A stretch of DNA of 64,000 bases from an uncultured Bacteroidales bacterium (GTDB taxonomy: Bacteria > Bacteroidota > Bacteroidia > Bacteroidales > P3). The translations under genes were made by a program, and so were the position numbers. Below the pieces are notes generated by a model. The model saw only the letters and a program-made list of their open reading frames with translations, was not told where the DNA came from and ran no database searches. The stretch's first letter is position 1; each line of letters begins with the position of its first letter. The stretch spans positions 124,001 through 188,000 of the forward strand of contig CAJTPR010000001.1 of the NCBI GenBank assembly GCA_910578275.1, in the 5' to 3' direction. This document shows positions 26,880 through 36,053 of the stretch, one piece after another.

Positions 26880-27908
26880 ATGAAAAAGACCCTTTTGCTA
26901 TCGATCCTCGCCTGGGCGATCCTGTCGGGGGCCGATGCCCAGACGATACCCCAGGGTTACCGGGCCGACATATTGGGCGAAGGCTTCATCTGCAAGACAT
27001 TCGAAATGGAAGACGACTACGAAGGGAAAGTGGTCGCCACGCTTGTCAGGACGACCGAACAGCCCGCCACCACCAAGGCCTTGCTCTATGTACACGGATA
27101 CAACGACTATTTCTTTCAAAGCGAAATGGCCGGCTTCTTCAGCCGGAACGGATACCGGTTCTACGCCATCGACCTCCGCAAGTACGGTCGTTCCAAGTTA
27201 GCCCACCAATATCCCTTCATGGTCATGGACCTGAAAGAATACCATGCCGACATCGACAGCGCCGTGGCGCAGATGCGGCGCGAAGGCTGCCGGCAAATCG
27301 CCCTGATGGCGCATTCCACGGGAGGGCTCATCACTTCGCTCTATTGCCATGAGAACAAAGACCGCCTGCCGTTCTTCGCCATCGTCTTCAACAGCCCTTT
27401 CCTGGACATGAACCTGGGGAAGATCGTAGAAAAGATAGGCATCCCCGCCGTGGCGCGCATGGGGAAGAAATCGCCCTACAAGAAAGTCAACGGCGGACTG
27501 AGCACCGCCTATGCCGAAAGCCTGCTGGCGAACCATCACGGGGAATGGATGTTCGACACCAGCTGGAAATATCCCGTGGCACCCAAGCTCACCGCTTCCT
27601 GGATACGAGCCATTCACTTGGGACAGAAACAATTGCAAAAAGGATTGCAGATTCCCTGCCCCATCCTGGTCATGCATTCGCACCAAAGCGTTTACGGAAA
27701 GAAATGGAAAGCCGCGCATCAGTCGGGCGACGGCGTGCTTGACGTGAAAGACATCCGGAAATACGGCAAGGGGCTCGGACCGCAGGCGCGCACGCTCGCC
27801 ATACAAGACGGACTGCACGACTTGGCCCTTTCCAGGAAACCCGTACGCGAAAGGTTCTACGCGGAAAGCCTCTCGTTCCTGAACGAGGCCTTGCCCAAAG
27901 CCGAATAA
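26880..27908 (+). CDS. exported alpha/beta hydrolase (serine aminopeptidase S33 / lysophospholipase type)
   Basis: A protein of 342 residues. The signal peptide MKKTLLLSILAWAILSGADA ends before QTIPQG. The alpha/beta-hydrolase core has an oxyanion-site HGYND (72-76), the nucleophile elbow AHSTGG with Ser146, an acid region around ILVMHSHQSV, and the catalytic His in QDGLHDLALS (about 316). It resembles monoacylglycerol lipase or lysophospholipase-type 'serine aminopeptidase' domains; the true substrate is unknown. It is followed without any gap by the GT-C-like gene, so the two are translated from one message. Confidence 0.85.
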   Translation: MKKTLLLSILAWAILSGADAQTIPQGYRADILGEGFICKTFEMEDDYEGKVVATLVRTTEQPATTKALLYVHGYNDYFFQSEMAGFFSRNGYRFYAIDLRKYGRSKLAHQYPFMVMDLKEYHADIDSAVAQMRREGCRQIALMAHSTGGLITSLYCHENKDRLPFFAIVFNSPFLDMNLGKIVEKIGIPAVARMGKKSPYKKVNGGLSTAYAESLLANHHGEWMFDTSWKYPVAPKLTASWIRAIHLGQKQLQKGLQIPCPILVMHSHQSVYGKKWKAAHQSGDGVLDVKDIRKYGKGLGPQARTLAIQDGLHDLALSRKPVRERFYAESLSFLNEALPKAE

Positions 27909-29381
27909 ATGGAATTTCCGCGTCCCGTCCGCCTCAAACCGGCGCATCCGGTCTTGTTGCTCGTGCTTTTGCTTTATGTGGCGGGAGCGTTGCTGCTTTG
28001 GCGGACTCCGTTTTTCTGGGATTCGGTTTCCATCCTTTCGCGTCCGGCCACTTTCCTGTATGAGAACCGGTTCTCGGATTTCTCCTTTCCGCGGCAGATG
28101 GTTTCGGACAACACGCCGCTGAGCGTCGCCCTTGCCGGATGGTGGTGCGTCTTTGGAAGGAACTTGCCGGCCACGCACGTGTTTTTCATGCTTTTCGGCA
28201 TCGGAGTAATCTGGCAGGTTTTCCGCCTTTGCGAAAAATCCAGCCCTTCCCCGCGCGCCACGCCCTTCATCTTCCTGCTCGCCGTTTCCGACACGGCCCT
28301 TGCCACCCAGTTGCTGGTGCCCATGTTCGACAGCGTGCTGCTTTTCGTCTTCCTTTTGACATTGCGCTCGATACTGGACCGGCGCAAAAGGGCGACGGTG
28401 GTCTATGCCTGCCTCTTGGCCATGTTGCGCTCACGCGGCATCATGTTGTGCGGCATCCTGGGAATCCTGCATGTCTTGGTCGGACGGCGAACGGCAACGG
28501 GCAAGGAAACATGGCGGAATCTCCTGGACTTCGTTCCCGCCGCGGCGGTTTCCGTCTTCCTGCTCCTTTTTCAGATACGCCATCAAGACCAAGTATTCGG
28601 CATCGGCAAGGATTCGCCTTGGACCTTGGCCGGCGCGGAACGTATGCTCGGCAATACGGCGTCCTTCGCACGCTTCATGCTCGAATACGGAAAGGCCTGC
28701 TTGTGGGGAACCTTGGTTTTCCTGTTTTTCCGTTACGGGAAATCCCGCTTCCGGACCGCCTCCTGCGACAACCTGGCCGTCAGTTGCGGCCTGTTGCTGG
28801 CATTCAGCCTGCTTGTCAGCATACCGTTCAAGAATCCGTTCGGCCCACGGTATTTCCTGCCGTTTTTCGTGCTTTTTCCCCTTTGGACGGGACAAGTGAC
28901 GTTTTCACTCCTGCCTTTCAAGCGCGCCCGGCTGCTTTGCCTCCTGCTGGCCGCCATGCTATGGAGCGGCCATTTCCGGCACTATCCCGACACGACGGCC
29001 AAATCCTGGGACACTACCCTGGCGCATGTCCCCTATTATTCCCTGAGGAAAGACCTTTCGGCCTACCTGGAAGAAAACGGCATCGAAAATTCGGAAATAC
29101 GCGCTTGCTTTCCGCTGGAAAAACCCGATTACTGGACATTTCTCGAGGGATCGAAGACGGAATTCTCCACGATGCCCCACGCGCCTTACGCGCTATACGG
29201 GAACCTATGCAACCTTCCCGACCCTGCCTCGGCAGGAATCGACAGTACGTACGTCCTCCTGAAAAGGTTCGAGAAAGGCCGCGTCTATCTTGAAATACAC
29301 GAACGCAAGGAACACGCCGCCGCGAGAAAGAAAGACTACGCCACGGCTTGCGGCTTCGATTCCTCTTCGGAACGCTTGTAG
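27909..29381 (+). CDS. GT-C-like polytopic membrane protein, unknown
   Basis: A protein of 490 residues with about nine hydrophobic segments and a soluble C-terminal part of about 130 residues. After helix 1 it has TPFFWDSVSILSRPATFLYE, placing an Asp in the first external loop as in ArnT/PMT-like GT-C enzymes, though the match is loose. The family is otherwise not recognised. The ATG directly follows the hydrolase stop (TAAATG). The last 46 bases overlap the C-terminal codons of the opposing permease gene, so the two coding ends constrain each other. Confidence 0.65.
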   Translation: MEFPRPVRLKPAHPVLLLVLLLYVAGALLLWRTPFFWDSVSILSRPATFLYENRFSDFSFPRQMVSDNTPLSVALAGWWCVFGRNLPATHVFFMLFGIGVIWQVFRLCEKSSPSPRATPFIFLLAVSDTALATQLLVPMFDSVLLFVFLLTLRSILDRRKRATVVYACLLAMLRSRGIMLCGILGILHVLVGRRTATGKETWRNLLDFVPAAAVSVFLLLFQIRHQDQVFGIGKDSPWTLAGAERMLGNTASFARFMLEYGKACLWGTLVFLFFRYGKSRFRTASCDNLAVSCGLLLAFSLLVSIPFKNPFGPRYFLPFFVLFPLWTGQVTFSLLPFKRARLLCLLLAAMLWSGHFRHYPDTTAKSWDTTLAHVPYYSLRKDLSAYLEENGIENSEIRACFPLEKPDYWTFLEGSKTEFSTMPHAPYALYGNLCNLPDPASAGIDSTYVLLKRFEKGRVYLEIHERKEHAAARKKDYATACGFDSSSERL

Positions 29382-30679
29382 CGGAAAACAAGCATGAACG
29401 CCACGGCCACCGCCAGGGCGAACCCGGCAAAAATGAGCCAGCACGTGGTCCAATCCCCTACCAGGTATCCGTCTTGCCAGGAACAATACCTGTTGACGAC
29501 CTCGCCCGCCGCCAACGTGCCTATCGTGGCACCCAGGCCGTTGGTCATCATCATGAACAGGCCTTGGGCGGAAGCCCTGACGGACGGAGCGCATTCCTTG
29601 TCCACGAAAATGCCGCCCGAGACGTTGAAAAAGTCGAACGCCACGCCATAGACGATACAGGAAAGAACGAAAAGCAAGACGCCGGGCATCGTGGGTGAGC
29701 CTATGCCGAACAAACCGAAACGGAACACCCATGCGAACATCGACAGCAACATCACTATCTTGATTCCGAAACGACGCAAAAAGAAAGGAATCATAAGAAT
29801 GCACAAAGCCTCGCTTACCTGCGAGATGGAAGTAAGGAGCGTGGCGTTGTCGGCCGCGAACGAATCGGCTATGGCCGGATCGGGACTGCCGTTGAACGCC
29901 GTGATGAAAGGACCCGCGTATCCGTTGGTCACTTGCAGGCACATGCCCAGCAGGGCCGAAAAGATGAAGAACAAGGCCATTTTCCGGCTCTTGAACAATT
30001 TGAACGCGTTCAAGCCGAGGCTTTCCGCCAACGAAACGCCCTTTTTCTTTTCCACCCTGCATGCGGGCAAGGTGAAACCATACAAGAAAAGCAGGATACC
30101 GAGCAGGCCCGAGACCATAAACTGCATGTAGGAATACTGGAACTTATGGGCATTGTCGGCTATGGTCAACGAAAAAGCACCGTTTTCCCAGACCGCGCAA
30201 TTGACGAACCACATGGCGATGATGAAACCGACCGTCCCCAACACGCGAATCGGCGGAAAGTCCTTTACCGTATCCAGTCCATGATTCTTCAACACCGTAA
30301 AAGCCACGGTGTTGGAAAGCGCGATCGTAGGCATATAGAAAGCCACGCTCAACGTGTACAAAGTGATGAACAACGCCTTGTCGGCTATCTCCTGGCCGAA
30401 TCCGGCCTGAAAACCCATCCACCAGCAACCCAGCATGAAGACTCCCGCCGACAAGTGGCAGAGACCCAACATCCGCTGCGGCTGCACGTACTTGTCGGCC
30501 ACGATGCCGATCAAGGTGGGCATGAAGATGCTGACGATTCCCTGGATGGCATAGAACCAGGCGATCTTGTCGCCCAATCCGGCTATGCCCAGATAATTTC
30601 CCATCGAGGTGAGATACGCGCCCCAGACGGCGAATTGCAAAAAGTTCATCGCCGTAAGGCGAACCTTGATATTCTTCAT
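29336..30679 (-). CDS. nucleoside permease-like MFS transporter
   Basis: A protein of 447 residues with about 12 transmembrane segments. The start, VRLTAMNFLQFAVWGAYLTS, and the loop IGIVADKYVQPQRMLGLCHL match the nucleoside:H+ symporter (NupG/XapB) family. A short charged tail (YKRSEEESKPQAVA) ends in the overlap with the plus-strand gene. It likely imports nucleosides across the inner membrane. Monocistronic, with a -7 box about 41 bases upstream of the ATG. Confidence 0.85.
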   Translation of the reverse strand: MKNIKVRLTAMNFLQFAVWGAYLTSMGNYLGIAGLGDKIAWFYAIQGIVSIFMPTLIGIVADKYVQPQRMLGLCHLSAGVFMLGCWWMGFQAGFGQEIADKALFITLYTLSVAFYMPTIALSNTVAFTVLKNHGLDTVKDFPPIRVLGTVGFIIAMWFVNCAVWENGAFSLTIADNAHKFQYSYMQFMVSGLLGILLFLYGFTLPACRVEKKKGVSLAESLGLNAFKLFKSRKMALFFIFSALLGMCLQVTNGYAGPFITAFNGSPDPAIADSFAADNATLLTSISQVSEALCILMIPFFLRRFGIKIVMLLSMFAWVFRFGLFGIGSPTMPGVLLFVLSCIVYGVAFDFFNVSGGIFVDKECAPSVRASAQGLFMMMTNGLGATIGTLAAGEVVNRYCSWQDGYLVGDWTTCWLIFAGFALAVAVAFMLVFRYKRSEEESKPQAVA

Positions 30680-30719
30680 GGATTCTGTTTTTCTTGTCCT
30701 TTCATCGGATGACGGAAAG

Positions 30720-30727
30720 CAAATTTA
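30720..30727 (-). promoter_or_regulatory. -7 box (TAAATTTG) of the permease gene
   Basis: Exact TAnnTTTG on the minus strand between selD and the permease gene. Confidence 0.5.
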
Positions 30728-30755
30728 AGGAAAATTCATGCAGCAAGCCGACAAC

Positions 30756-31787
30756 TTATTCCAACACGACGCCCTCCCCCTGTTCGACATGCCCCACGAC
30801 GGCAGCGTAAGGAAAACCGCCCTTTCCCAGTTCTTCGACCACCTTTTGCGCCGCATCCGGCTTCACGCACATCAGCAGCCCGCCCGAGGTCTGGGCGTCG
30901 GCACAAAGCATCTTGTATCCGAGTTCCACTTGCGATCCCACCTGCAGATGCGCCCTGGCGAATTCAAGGTTCTTGAACGCCGCCCCCGGCACGCAACCAT
31001 CGTCCAAGAGCTGCAACACGCCGGGCAAGACGGGCAAACGGGCCGTATCGACATGCAAGCGCCTTTTGGAAGCCACCGCCATCTTGCAGGCATGCCCCAT
31101 GAGACCGAAACCTGTGATGTCGGTAGCACATCTTATCCCGTAATCGCGCATGACCTGCGCCCCGTGCTTGTTGAGTTGCTGCATTTGCGCCAAAGCCTCC
31201 CGATAGGCATCCTCGTCGGCCAGACCCAGCCGGTGCGCGGCCAGCAGCACGCCCGAACCAAGGGCCTTGGTCAGCACCAGCACGTCACCCGATTCGGCCG
31301 CCGCGTTGGTGACCAGCCGGTCGGGATGCACGGTACCCACCACCGCCAGGCCGTACTTGGGCACAGGGTCGGCGATCGTATGCCCGCCCATCGTGAACGC
31401 GCCTGCCTCGTTCACCATTTCCTGGCCGCCGGCCAAGATGTCGTGCAACACCTCCAAAGGCACGCCCTCGGCGGGAAACATCGTGAGGTTGAGCGTCAAC
31501 AAGGGCGTTCCGCCCATGGCGTACACGTCGCTGAGGGCGTTGCAGGCGGCGATACGGCCGAAAGTCCGGGCGTCCCGGCAAAGCGGCGGGAAGAAATCGG
31601 TGGTGACGATCAAGGCCGTCTGGTCGTCGAGACGATAAACGCCGGCATCGTCATGGGTCTCGATGTCCACGAGTATGTCGGGATGCTTGACAAGAGGAAT
31701 GTCGCGAAGCAGGTTTTCCAGAAGTCCCGCCGGCAACTTGGCCGAACAGCCTCCGGTGGCGGAGGTCGACAAGAGATCAAATTCCAT
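30756..31787 (-). CDS. selD: selenide, water dikinase SelD
   Basis: A protein of 343 residues making selenophosphate from selenide and ATP. The glycine-rich active-site loop ATGGCSAKL carries Cys14 (no selenocysteine codon) and Lys17. Later blocks are ALIVTTDFFPP, AACNALSDVYAMGG and TGFGLMGHACKMA. It overlaps the DUF3343 gene by 11 bases and ends the selenium run (mnmH, yedF, DUF3343, selD), so its product should feed tRNA selenation by MnmH. Confidence 0.95.
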   Translation of the reverse strand: MEFDLLSTSATGGCSAKLPAGLLENLLRDIPLVKHPDILVDIETHDDAGVYRLDDQTALIVTTDFFPPLCRDARTFGRIAACNALSDVYAMGGTPLLTLNLTMFPAEGVPLEVLHDILAGGQEMVNEAGAFTMGGHTIADPVPKYGLAVVGTVHPDRLVTNAAAESGDVLVLTKALGSGVLLAAHRLGLADEDAYREALAQMQQLNKHGAQVMRDYGIRCATDITGFGLMGHACKMAVASKRRLHVDTARLPVLPGVLQLLDDGCVPGAAFKNLEFARAHLQVGSQVELGYKMLCADAQTSGGLLMCVKPDAAQKVVEELGKGGFPYAAVVGHVEQGEGVVLE

Positions 31788-31992
31788 CGTCGCTTATTTT
31801 GAAGTCGATGCCGGACTGCGTCCAAAGCCGCCGCAACAAATCCTCGCCGCCGGGCTCGAACACCAGCTTCATGCCGCAAGGGGTCAAAGGCGGACCGGCC
31901 ACCGCCTTGAGAAGGCACGGAACACCGGCCTTCAAGGCTATTTCCTCGGCGCGTATCAATACGGCCGGACTGCTGAACAAGGCTTTCTTCAT
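31777..31992 (-). CDS. DUF3343 putative Se/S carrier-like protein
   Basis: A protein of 71 residues, MKKALFSSPAVLIRAEEIAL, then VPCLLKAVAGPPLTPCGMKL. These small proteins with a conserved 'CG' near the middle (TPCG) are repeatedly linked to selD and yedF and are annotated as putative sulfur or selenium carriers. The start codon shares its A with the yedF stop (TGATG). The role in selenium trafficking is inferred from linkage. Confidence 0.85.
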   Translation of the reverse strand: MKKALFSSPAVLIRAEEIALKAGVPCLLKAVAGPPLTPCGMKLVFEPGGEDLLRRLWTQSGIDFKISDDGI

Positions 31993-32627
31993 CAGGGGAA
32001 AATCACGTTGGAAGACTGCGAGAACAAGGTGGCGATATGGTACATGTTGCTGATCTTTCCCGCCGCCAGTTGCTCCTGCAATCCGTAAAACTCGACGCAC
32101 GTGCCGCATACCACCAACGAAACGCCTTTCGATTCCAAGGTTCGCAAGGCTTCCAGCACGGGCGATTCCCTGCAAGCCAGCCGCACGCCCTCGTTATAGA
32201 AACAAACGGCCGCGGGCAGGTTGTCCAACTCGGGCAACACGTTCAGGAACGACTTGACCAGCAGCGAACCCAGCTTGGGATCGCCTTTCCCCATGCAAAG
32301 CGAAGATACGGCCACCACATATCCCTTGGCGGGCGCGGTTTCCTTCCCGGTTCGCGAAACCTGGCAGAATCCGGCGGCATCGAGGCTCCCGGCAGCCGAC
32401 TTGCCCTTTTCAGGAACCACGAACGAAAGGATCCATTCCTGGTTGTCCACCTGCATTTCCTGGAAGGGGATGCCCAATTCGCCCAGATAGTTCTTCAGGT
32501 TGCCGAGCGGAACCTCGCCGTCGCCCACTACCTGGACGGCCGTCCCCGCAGGGGAGCGGCCGATTGCCTGCTTGGTCTTGATCAACGGAGCGGGGCAAGC
32601 AAGCCCGCGAACATCTACGGTAGGCAT
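31992..32627 (-). CDS. yedF: selenium metabolism protein YedF
   Basis: A protein of 211 residues. An N-terminal TusA-like domain (MPTVDVRGLACPAPLIKTKQ) has the CPxP cysteine at 11. The second half is DsrE-like, with KGYVVAVSSLCMGKGDPKLG and a Cys pair in VVCGTCVEF. This two-domain form is the one associated with selenium metabolism. The start at MPTVDVRG is 7 bases after the mnmH stop. It probably receives or delivers reactive selenium to SelD or MnmH. Confidence 0.9.
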   Translation of the reverse strand: MPTVDVRGLACPAPLIKTKQAIGRSPAGTAVQVVGDGEVPLGNLKNYLGELGIPFQEMQVDNQEWILSFVVPEKGKSAAGSLDAAGFCQVSRTGKETAPAKGYVVAVSSLCMGKGDPKLGSLLVKSFLNVLPELDNLPAAVCFYNEGVRLACRESPVLEALRTLESKGVSLVVCGTCVEFYGLQEQLAAGKISNMYHIATLFSQSSNVIFP

Positions 32628-32634
32628 ATCATCG

Positions 32635-33660
32635 TCATTTTTTATTGTCCTGAATGTATCGGCAGGCCGCTTGCAGCACTTCACGGCAGACATCGTCGAG
32701 GTCTTGCTCCCCGGCCAGGCATCGATGGAATATCTTTCCCGGACGCTTGCGGAGCGAAAACAGGTATGTCTTGTCGTAATAGGCCAACGTCGATTCGATG
32801 GCCGCGGGCAGGTCGCCGCTTCCTATGGCCGCCAAGCCGCGGTTCACCACGTCGCCGCCCATGCGCTTGCGCAGTTTTTCCAGACAGGCCGCCAGTTCCC
32901 GCGAAGGCATTTGTCCGTATTCCTGCATGCCTCTTCCGATCCTGACCTCCAGCGGGCGTTCCAGCCAAAGCAAGGGCGAAACCGTCAAGAGGTCGTAGAA
33001 GCGGCGGGGCATGACCACCTTGCCCATGTTCAGGCTTTCATCCTCGCACCAGACGATCCTGTCGGGCGAAAATCCCTCCATCTTGAAATGCAACAGGTTG
33101 GAAAACTCCTCGTTGCCCGGCTGCGGTTCCTGCCCCAGACCACCGAAAGCCGAACCTTTGTGACGGGCCATGCCCTCCAAGTCAAGCACCTGTTCTCCGC
33201 GCGAGGCGAGCGCCTTCAACACGTCCGTCTTGCCGCAAAGCGTGGGGCCTCCCAGCACGACGAATCGCCAATCCTGCCCGAGCAAGTCGTCGAAAACGTC
33301 GCGATAACCTTTGTAACCGCCCGGATAGACCTCCAAGTCCACGCCCTGCAAGCGCAACAGCCAAGCCACGCTGGCGCTGCGCATTCCTCCGCGCCAGCAG
33401 TAAAGCATGAGCCGGCCCTTCTTCGAAAGCGCCTTCCCTGTCCGCGACATTTCCGCCAAACGCGGACCTGTCAGTTCCAGGCCGCGTTCGATGGCGGCGT
33501 TCTTCCCCTGACGGGCGTAAATCGTGCCCACTTCGGCACGTTCCTCGTCGGTGAACAGCGGCAGGTTGAACGCTCCGTGCACATGACCCCGTCGATATTC
33601 GGCCGGCGTACGCACGTCCACCCATACGTAATCCGAGGTTTTGATGTGTGCAGGATTCAT
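32635..33660 (-). CDS. mnmH: tRNA 2-selenouridine synthase
   Basis: A protein of 341 residues (SelU/MnmH/YbbB), replacing sulfur with selenium in the wobble 2-thiouridine of tRNA-Lys, -Glu and -Gln. The N-terminal rhodanese domain has its catalytic Cys88 in YCWRGGMRS. The C-terminal P-loop domain has GGPTLCGKT (137-145); it carries Leu-Cys where Gly is common in the middle. First of the four selenium genes, and 18 bases after the MBL hydrolase gene. Confidence 0.93.
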   Translation of the reverse strand: MNPAHIKTSDYVWVDVRTPAEYRRGHVHGAFNLPLFTDEERAEVGTIYARQGKNAAIERGLELTGPRLAEMSRTGKALSKKGRLMLYCWRGGMRSASVAWLLRLQGVDLEVYPGGYKGYRDVFDDLLGQDWRFVVLGGPTLCGKTDVLKALASRGEQVLDLEGMARHKGSAFGGLGQEPQPGNEEFSNLLHFKMEGFSPDRIVWCEDESLNMGKVVMPRRFYDLLTVSPLLWLERPLEVRIGRGMQEYGQMPSRELAACLEKLRKRMGGDVVNRGLAAIGSGDLPAAIESTLAYYDKTYLFSLRKRPGKIFHRCLAGEQDLDDVCREVLQAACRYIQDNKK

Positions 33661-33678
33661 TCAGGCAGGATTGTCGGC

Positions 33679-34329
33679 CTACAAGAAGGGATTGTTGTAT
33701 TTCTCGTGCCCGATGGAGGTGCGGCCACCGTGACCGGGACGCACGACATAGTCGTCGTCGAGCACGAACAATCGGTTGAAGATGCTTCGGCGCAACACGT
33801 CCAAGTCGCCCGTAGGCAAGTCCGTACGCCCGATGCTTCCGTTAAAGAGCACGTCGCCGGTAAAAACGGTCTTGCAGCCGGGCAGCACGTAGCAGACGCT
33901 GCCTTGGCAATGGCCGGGCGTATGACGTATCTCCAGCCGGTGCCCCGCCCATTCCGTCTCGTCTCGGGAAAAGGCACGCACCTCCGCGGGGCTTTCCACC
34001 GGTTCCAAGCCGAACGATACGGCCCCTTTCCCTGCCCTTTCCATGAAATCCACCGCATCGGCGTGCATTTCCAACGGCAATCCGTAATGCCGGCATATTT
34101 CGGCCGCGCCCCAGAAATGGTCGAAATGCGGATGTGTAAGCAGGATACGGGTCAATCGTATATTTTCCTGTTCCACGAAACGATACAGCCTTTCGAATTC
34201 CGAAGGATGGCAGCAGCCCGGGTCTATCAAGATGCCCTCCCCGCCCTTTTCGTAAACGACGTAGAGGTTCATTTCTATGGGATTTACCGGCATGCACTTG
34301 ACTTGCAAACCGCTTCTGGTATCGGTCAT
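33679..34329 (-). CDS. MBL-fold metallo-hydrolase
   Basis: A protein of 216 residues. The zinc-binding motif THPHFDH (about 65-71), a later His in HTPGHCQGS, the bridging Asp in FTGDVLF and a final His in RPGHGGRTS define a glyoxalase-II-type hydrolase. The short C-terminus lacks the HAGH domain, so it resembles the YcbL-type hydrolases rather than GloB. Substrate unknown. Six bases after the SDR gene. Confidence 0.88.
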   Translation of the reverse strand: MTDTRSGLQVKCMPVNPIEMNLYVVYEKGGEGILIDPGCCHPSEFERLYRFVEQENIRLTRILLTHPHFDHFWGAAEICRHYGLPLEMHADAVDFMERAGKGAVSFGLEPVESPAEVRAFSRDETEWAGHRLEIRHTPGHCQGSVCYVLPGCKTVFTGDVLFNGSIGRTDLPTGDLDVLRRSIFNRLFVLDDDYVVRPGHGGRTSIGHEKYNNPFL

Positions 34330-34335
34330 GATCGT

Positions 34336-35202
34336 TTATTTGACGGGCGAACCCGGTTCTTTCGACATATAGGAGTAGGCCACCGACTCGGTGAGCTGCG
34401 GCCAGAACTTCTGCACGAACACGGTAATCTTTCCAAGCGGGGTAAGGACCAAGGAACGCTTGCGGCGCCTGATACCGTCGGCCATGATCCTGGCCACCTT
34501 TTCGGCGCTCATCATCTTTTCCTCGTCGCGCGGGGTCTTGCCTTGCGGATTTCCGTCCTTGTCGAGCGCGTTCTCCCGCACGTGCGAGGCCGTGAAACCG
34601 GGGCAAGCCACCATGACATGCAGGCCTTTTTTGAGGTTTTCCACGCGGATGGTATCCAGCAAGTGGTGGATGGCGGCCTTGGAGGCCGAATAGGCGCATC
34701 GGCCCGGCAAGCTCTGGTAACCGGCGATGGAAGATACGCCCACCAGGGAGCCCTTGCTTTCCAACAGATAGGGCAAAGCGTAGTTGGAGCAATAGGTCGT
34801 GCCCCAGAAATTGACATCCATGAGGCGATGCAGGGTTTCCATCTTGCATTCGCCGAACAATCCGCGCATGGACAAGCCCGCGTTGCAGATCAGGACATCG
34901 ATCCTCCTGTATCTGCGAACCGTCTCCTCCACCCATTTCCTGCATTCATCTTCTACGGAAACGTCCGTCTTCACCACCAGGCAACGTTCTTCCACATCTT
35001 GGGCGGAAAACGTCGCCGAAAGATATTCTTCGATGACCTGCGGGCGGCGGGCTGAAAGCGAAACCGAATAGCCGCGACGCAACATTTCCAAGGCCAAGGC
35101 CTTGCCGATTCCCGACGAGGCTCCCGAAATCATGCAGACGCGGTTTTCCTGAACGGGTGCCGAATCGCCTGTGTGTGTGCACTTACATGACGTGGTTTTC
35201 AT
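34336..35202 (-). CDS. short-chain dehydrogenase/reductase
   Basis: A protein of 288 residues. Rossmann-type NAD(P) site ISGASSGIGKA (25-35), NAG at 107-109, catalytic Ser around 157, and Tyr171/Lys175 in YSASK. The C-terminal tail is longer than the core SDR length and includes a hydrophobic segment, as in 'DltE/YqjQ-like' SDRs. A Cys/His-rich first 20 residues (CKCTH) is odd. The ATG overlaps the mazG stop (ATGA). Substrate unknown. Confidence 0.85.
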   Translation of the reverse strand: MKTTSCKCTHTGDSAPVQENRVCMISGASSGIGKALALEMLRRGYSVSLSARRPQVIEEYLSATFSAQDVEERCLVVKTDVSVEDECRKWVEETVRRYRRIDVLICNAGLSMRGLFGECKMETLHRLMDVNFWGTTYCSNYALPYLLESKGSLVGVSSIAGYQSLPGRCAYSASKAAIHHLLDTIRVENLKKGLHVMVACPGFTASHVRENALDKDGNPQGKTPRDEEKMMSAEKVARIMADGIRRRKRSLVLTPLGKITVFVQKFWPQLTESVAYSYMSKEPGSPVK

Positions 35203-36053
35203 AATCCCATCTTCTTGGCTTCGTCCCAATATTTGTCCATTTCCTGCAAGTCCATGTCGTGCAAGGACTTGCCTTTCCGTATGGTTTGTTCTTCCAAGTA
35301 GGAAAAGCGACGGATGAACTTACGGTTGGTATGCTCGAGCGCGTCCTCGGGATCGAGGCCGAGAAAACGGGCGTAGTTGACGAGGGCGAAAAAGACATCG
35401 CCCAGTTCGTCCGACATCCTTTCCTTTTGCGCGGTCATCTCCGCGGACGATGCCTGCGCATCCTGCAATTCCTTCATCCGTCCCGTTTCCGCCTGTAATT
35501 CGCCGAGTTCCTCCCTTACCTTTTCCCAGACTTGCCCGCCGTTCTCCCAGTCGAAGCCCACGCCGCGCGCCTTGTCTTGGATCCTGTACGCCTTTATCAT
35601 GGCCGGCAACGAACCGGGAACGCCCGAAAGCACCGAATGCCTCGCACCCTCCTTGAGCTTGATTTCCTCCCAGTTCCTTTTCACGTCATCGGCGGTAAGG
35701 GCTTCCACGTCGGCGAAGATATGCGGATGACGGCGAATGAGTTTCTCGCAGATGCCGTTGCAGACGTCGGTGAAGTCGAACCGTCCCGCTTCCTTGCCCA
35801 ACTGCGCGTAAAAGACGACATGCAACAGCACGTCGCCCAGTTCTTTCCTTATTTCCTCGTAATCCTTGTCGACGACGGCGTCCGACAATTCGAACACTTC
35901 TTCGATGGTGAGCGTCCGCAAGGTATCGAACGTCTGCTTCTTGTCCCACGGACATTCCTTGCGCAACAATGCCAGGATGCGGATCAAACGGGCGATACCT
36001 TGCTGCGGATCGGCCGCCGCATCCTTGTTAGGCAAAAGGTTTTCCAAACTCAT
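35199..36053 (-). CDS. mazG: nucleoside triphosphate pyrophosphohydrolase MazG
   Basis: A protein of 284 residues with two MazG repeats. The first has ECPWDKKQTFDTLRTLTIEE and EIRKELGDVLLHVVFYAQ; the second has KVREELGELQAE and SDELGDVFFALVNYARFLG. Hydrolyses (d)NTPs to monophosphates and, in E. coli, limits ppGpp and aberrant nucleotides. The MSLENLL start overlaps the plsY stop (ATGA). Present as a full-length two-domain form. Confidence 0.93.
   Translation of the reverse strand: MSLENLLPNKDAAADPQQGIARLIRILALLRKECPWDKKQTFDTLRTLTIEEVFELSDAVVDKDYEEIRKELGDVLLHVVFYAQLGKEAGRFDFTDVCNGICEKLIRRHPHIFADVEALTADDVKRNWEEIKLKEGARHSVLSGVPGSLPAMIKAYRIQDKARGVGFDWENGGQVWEKVREELGELQAETGRMKELQDAQASSAEMTAQKERMSDELGDVFFALVNYARFLGLDPEDALEHTNRKFIRRFSYLEEQTIRKGKSLHDMDLQEMDKYWDEAKKMGL

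Noticed and set aside
30756..33660. Selenoproteins among the selenium genes
   Set aside because: No in-frame TGA inside the conserved regions of selD or mnmH; both have Cys at the catalytic position.
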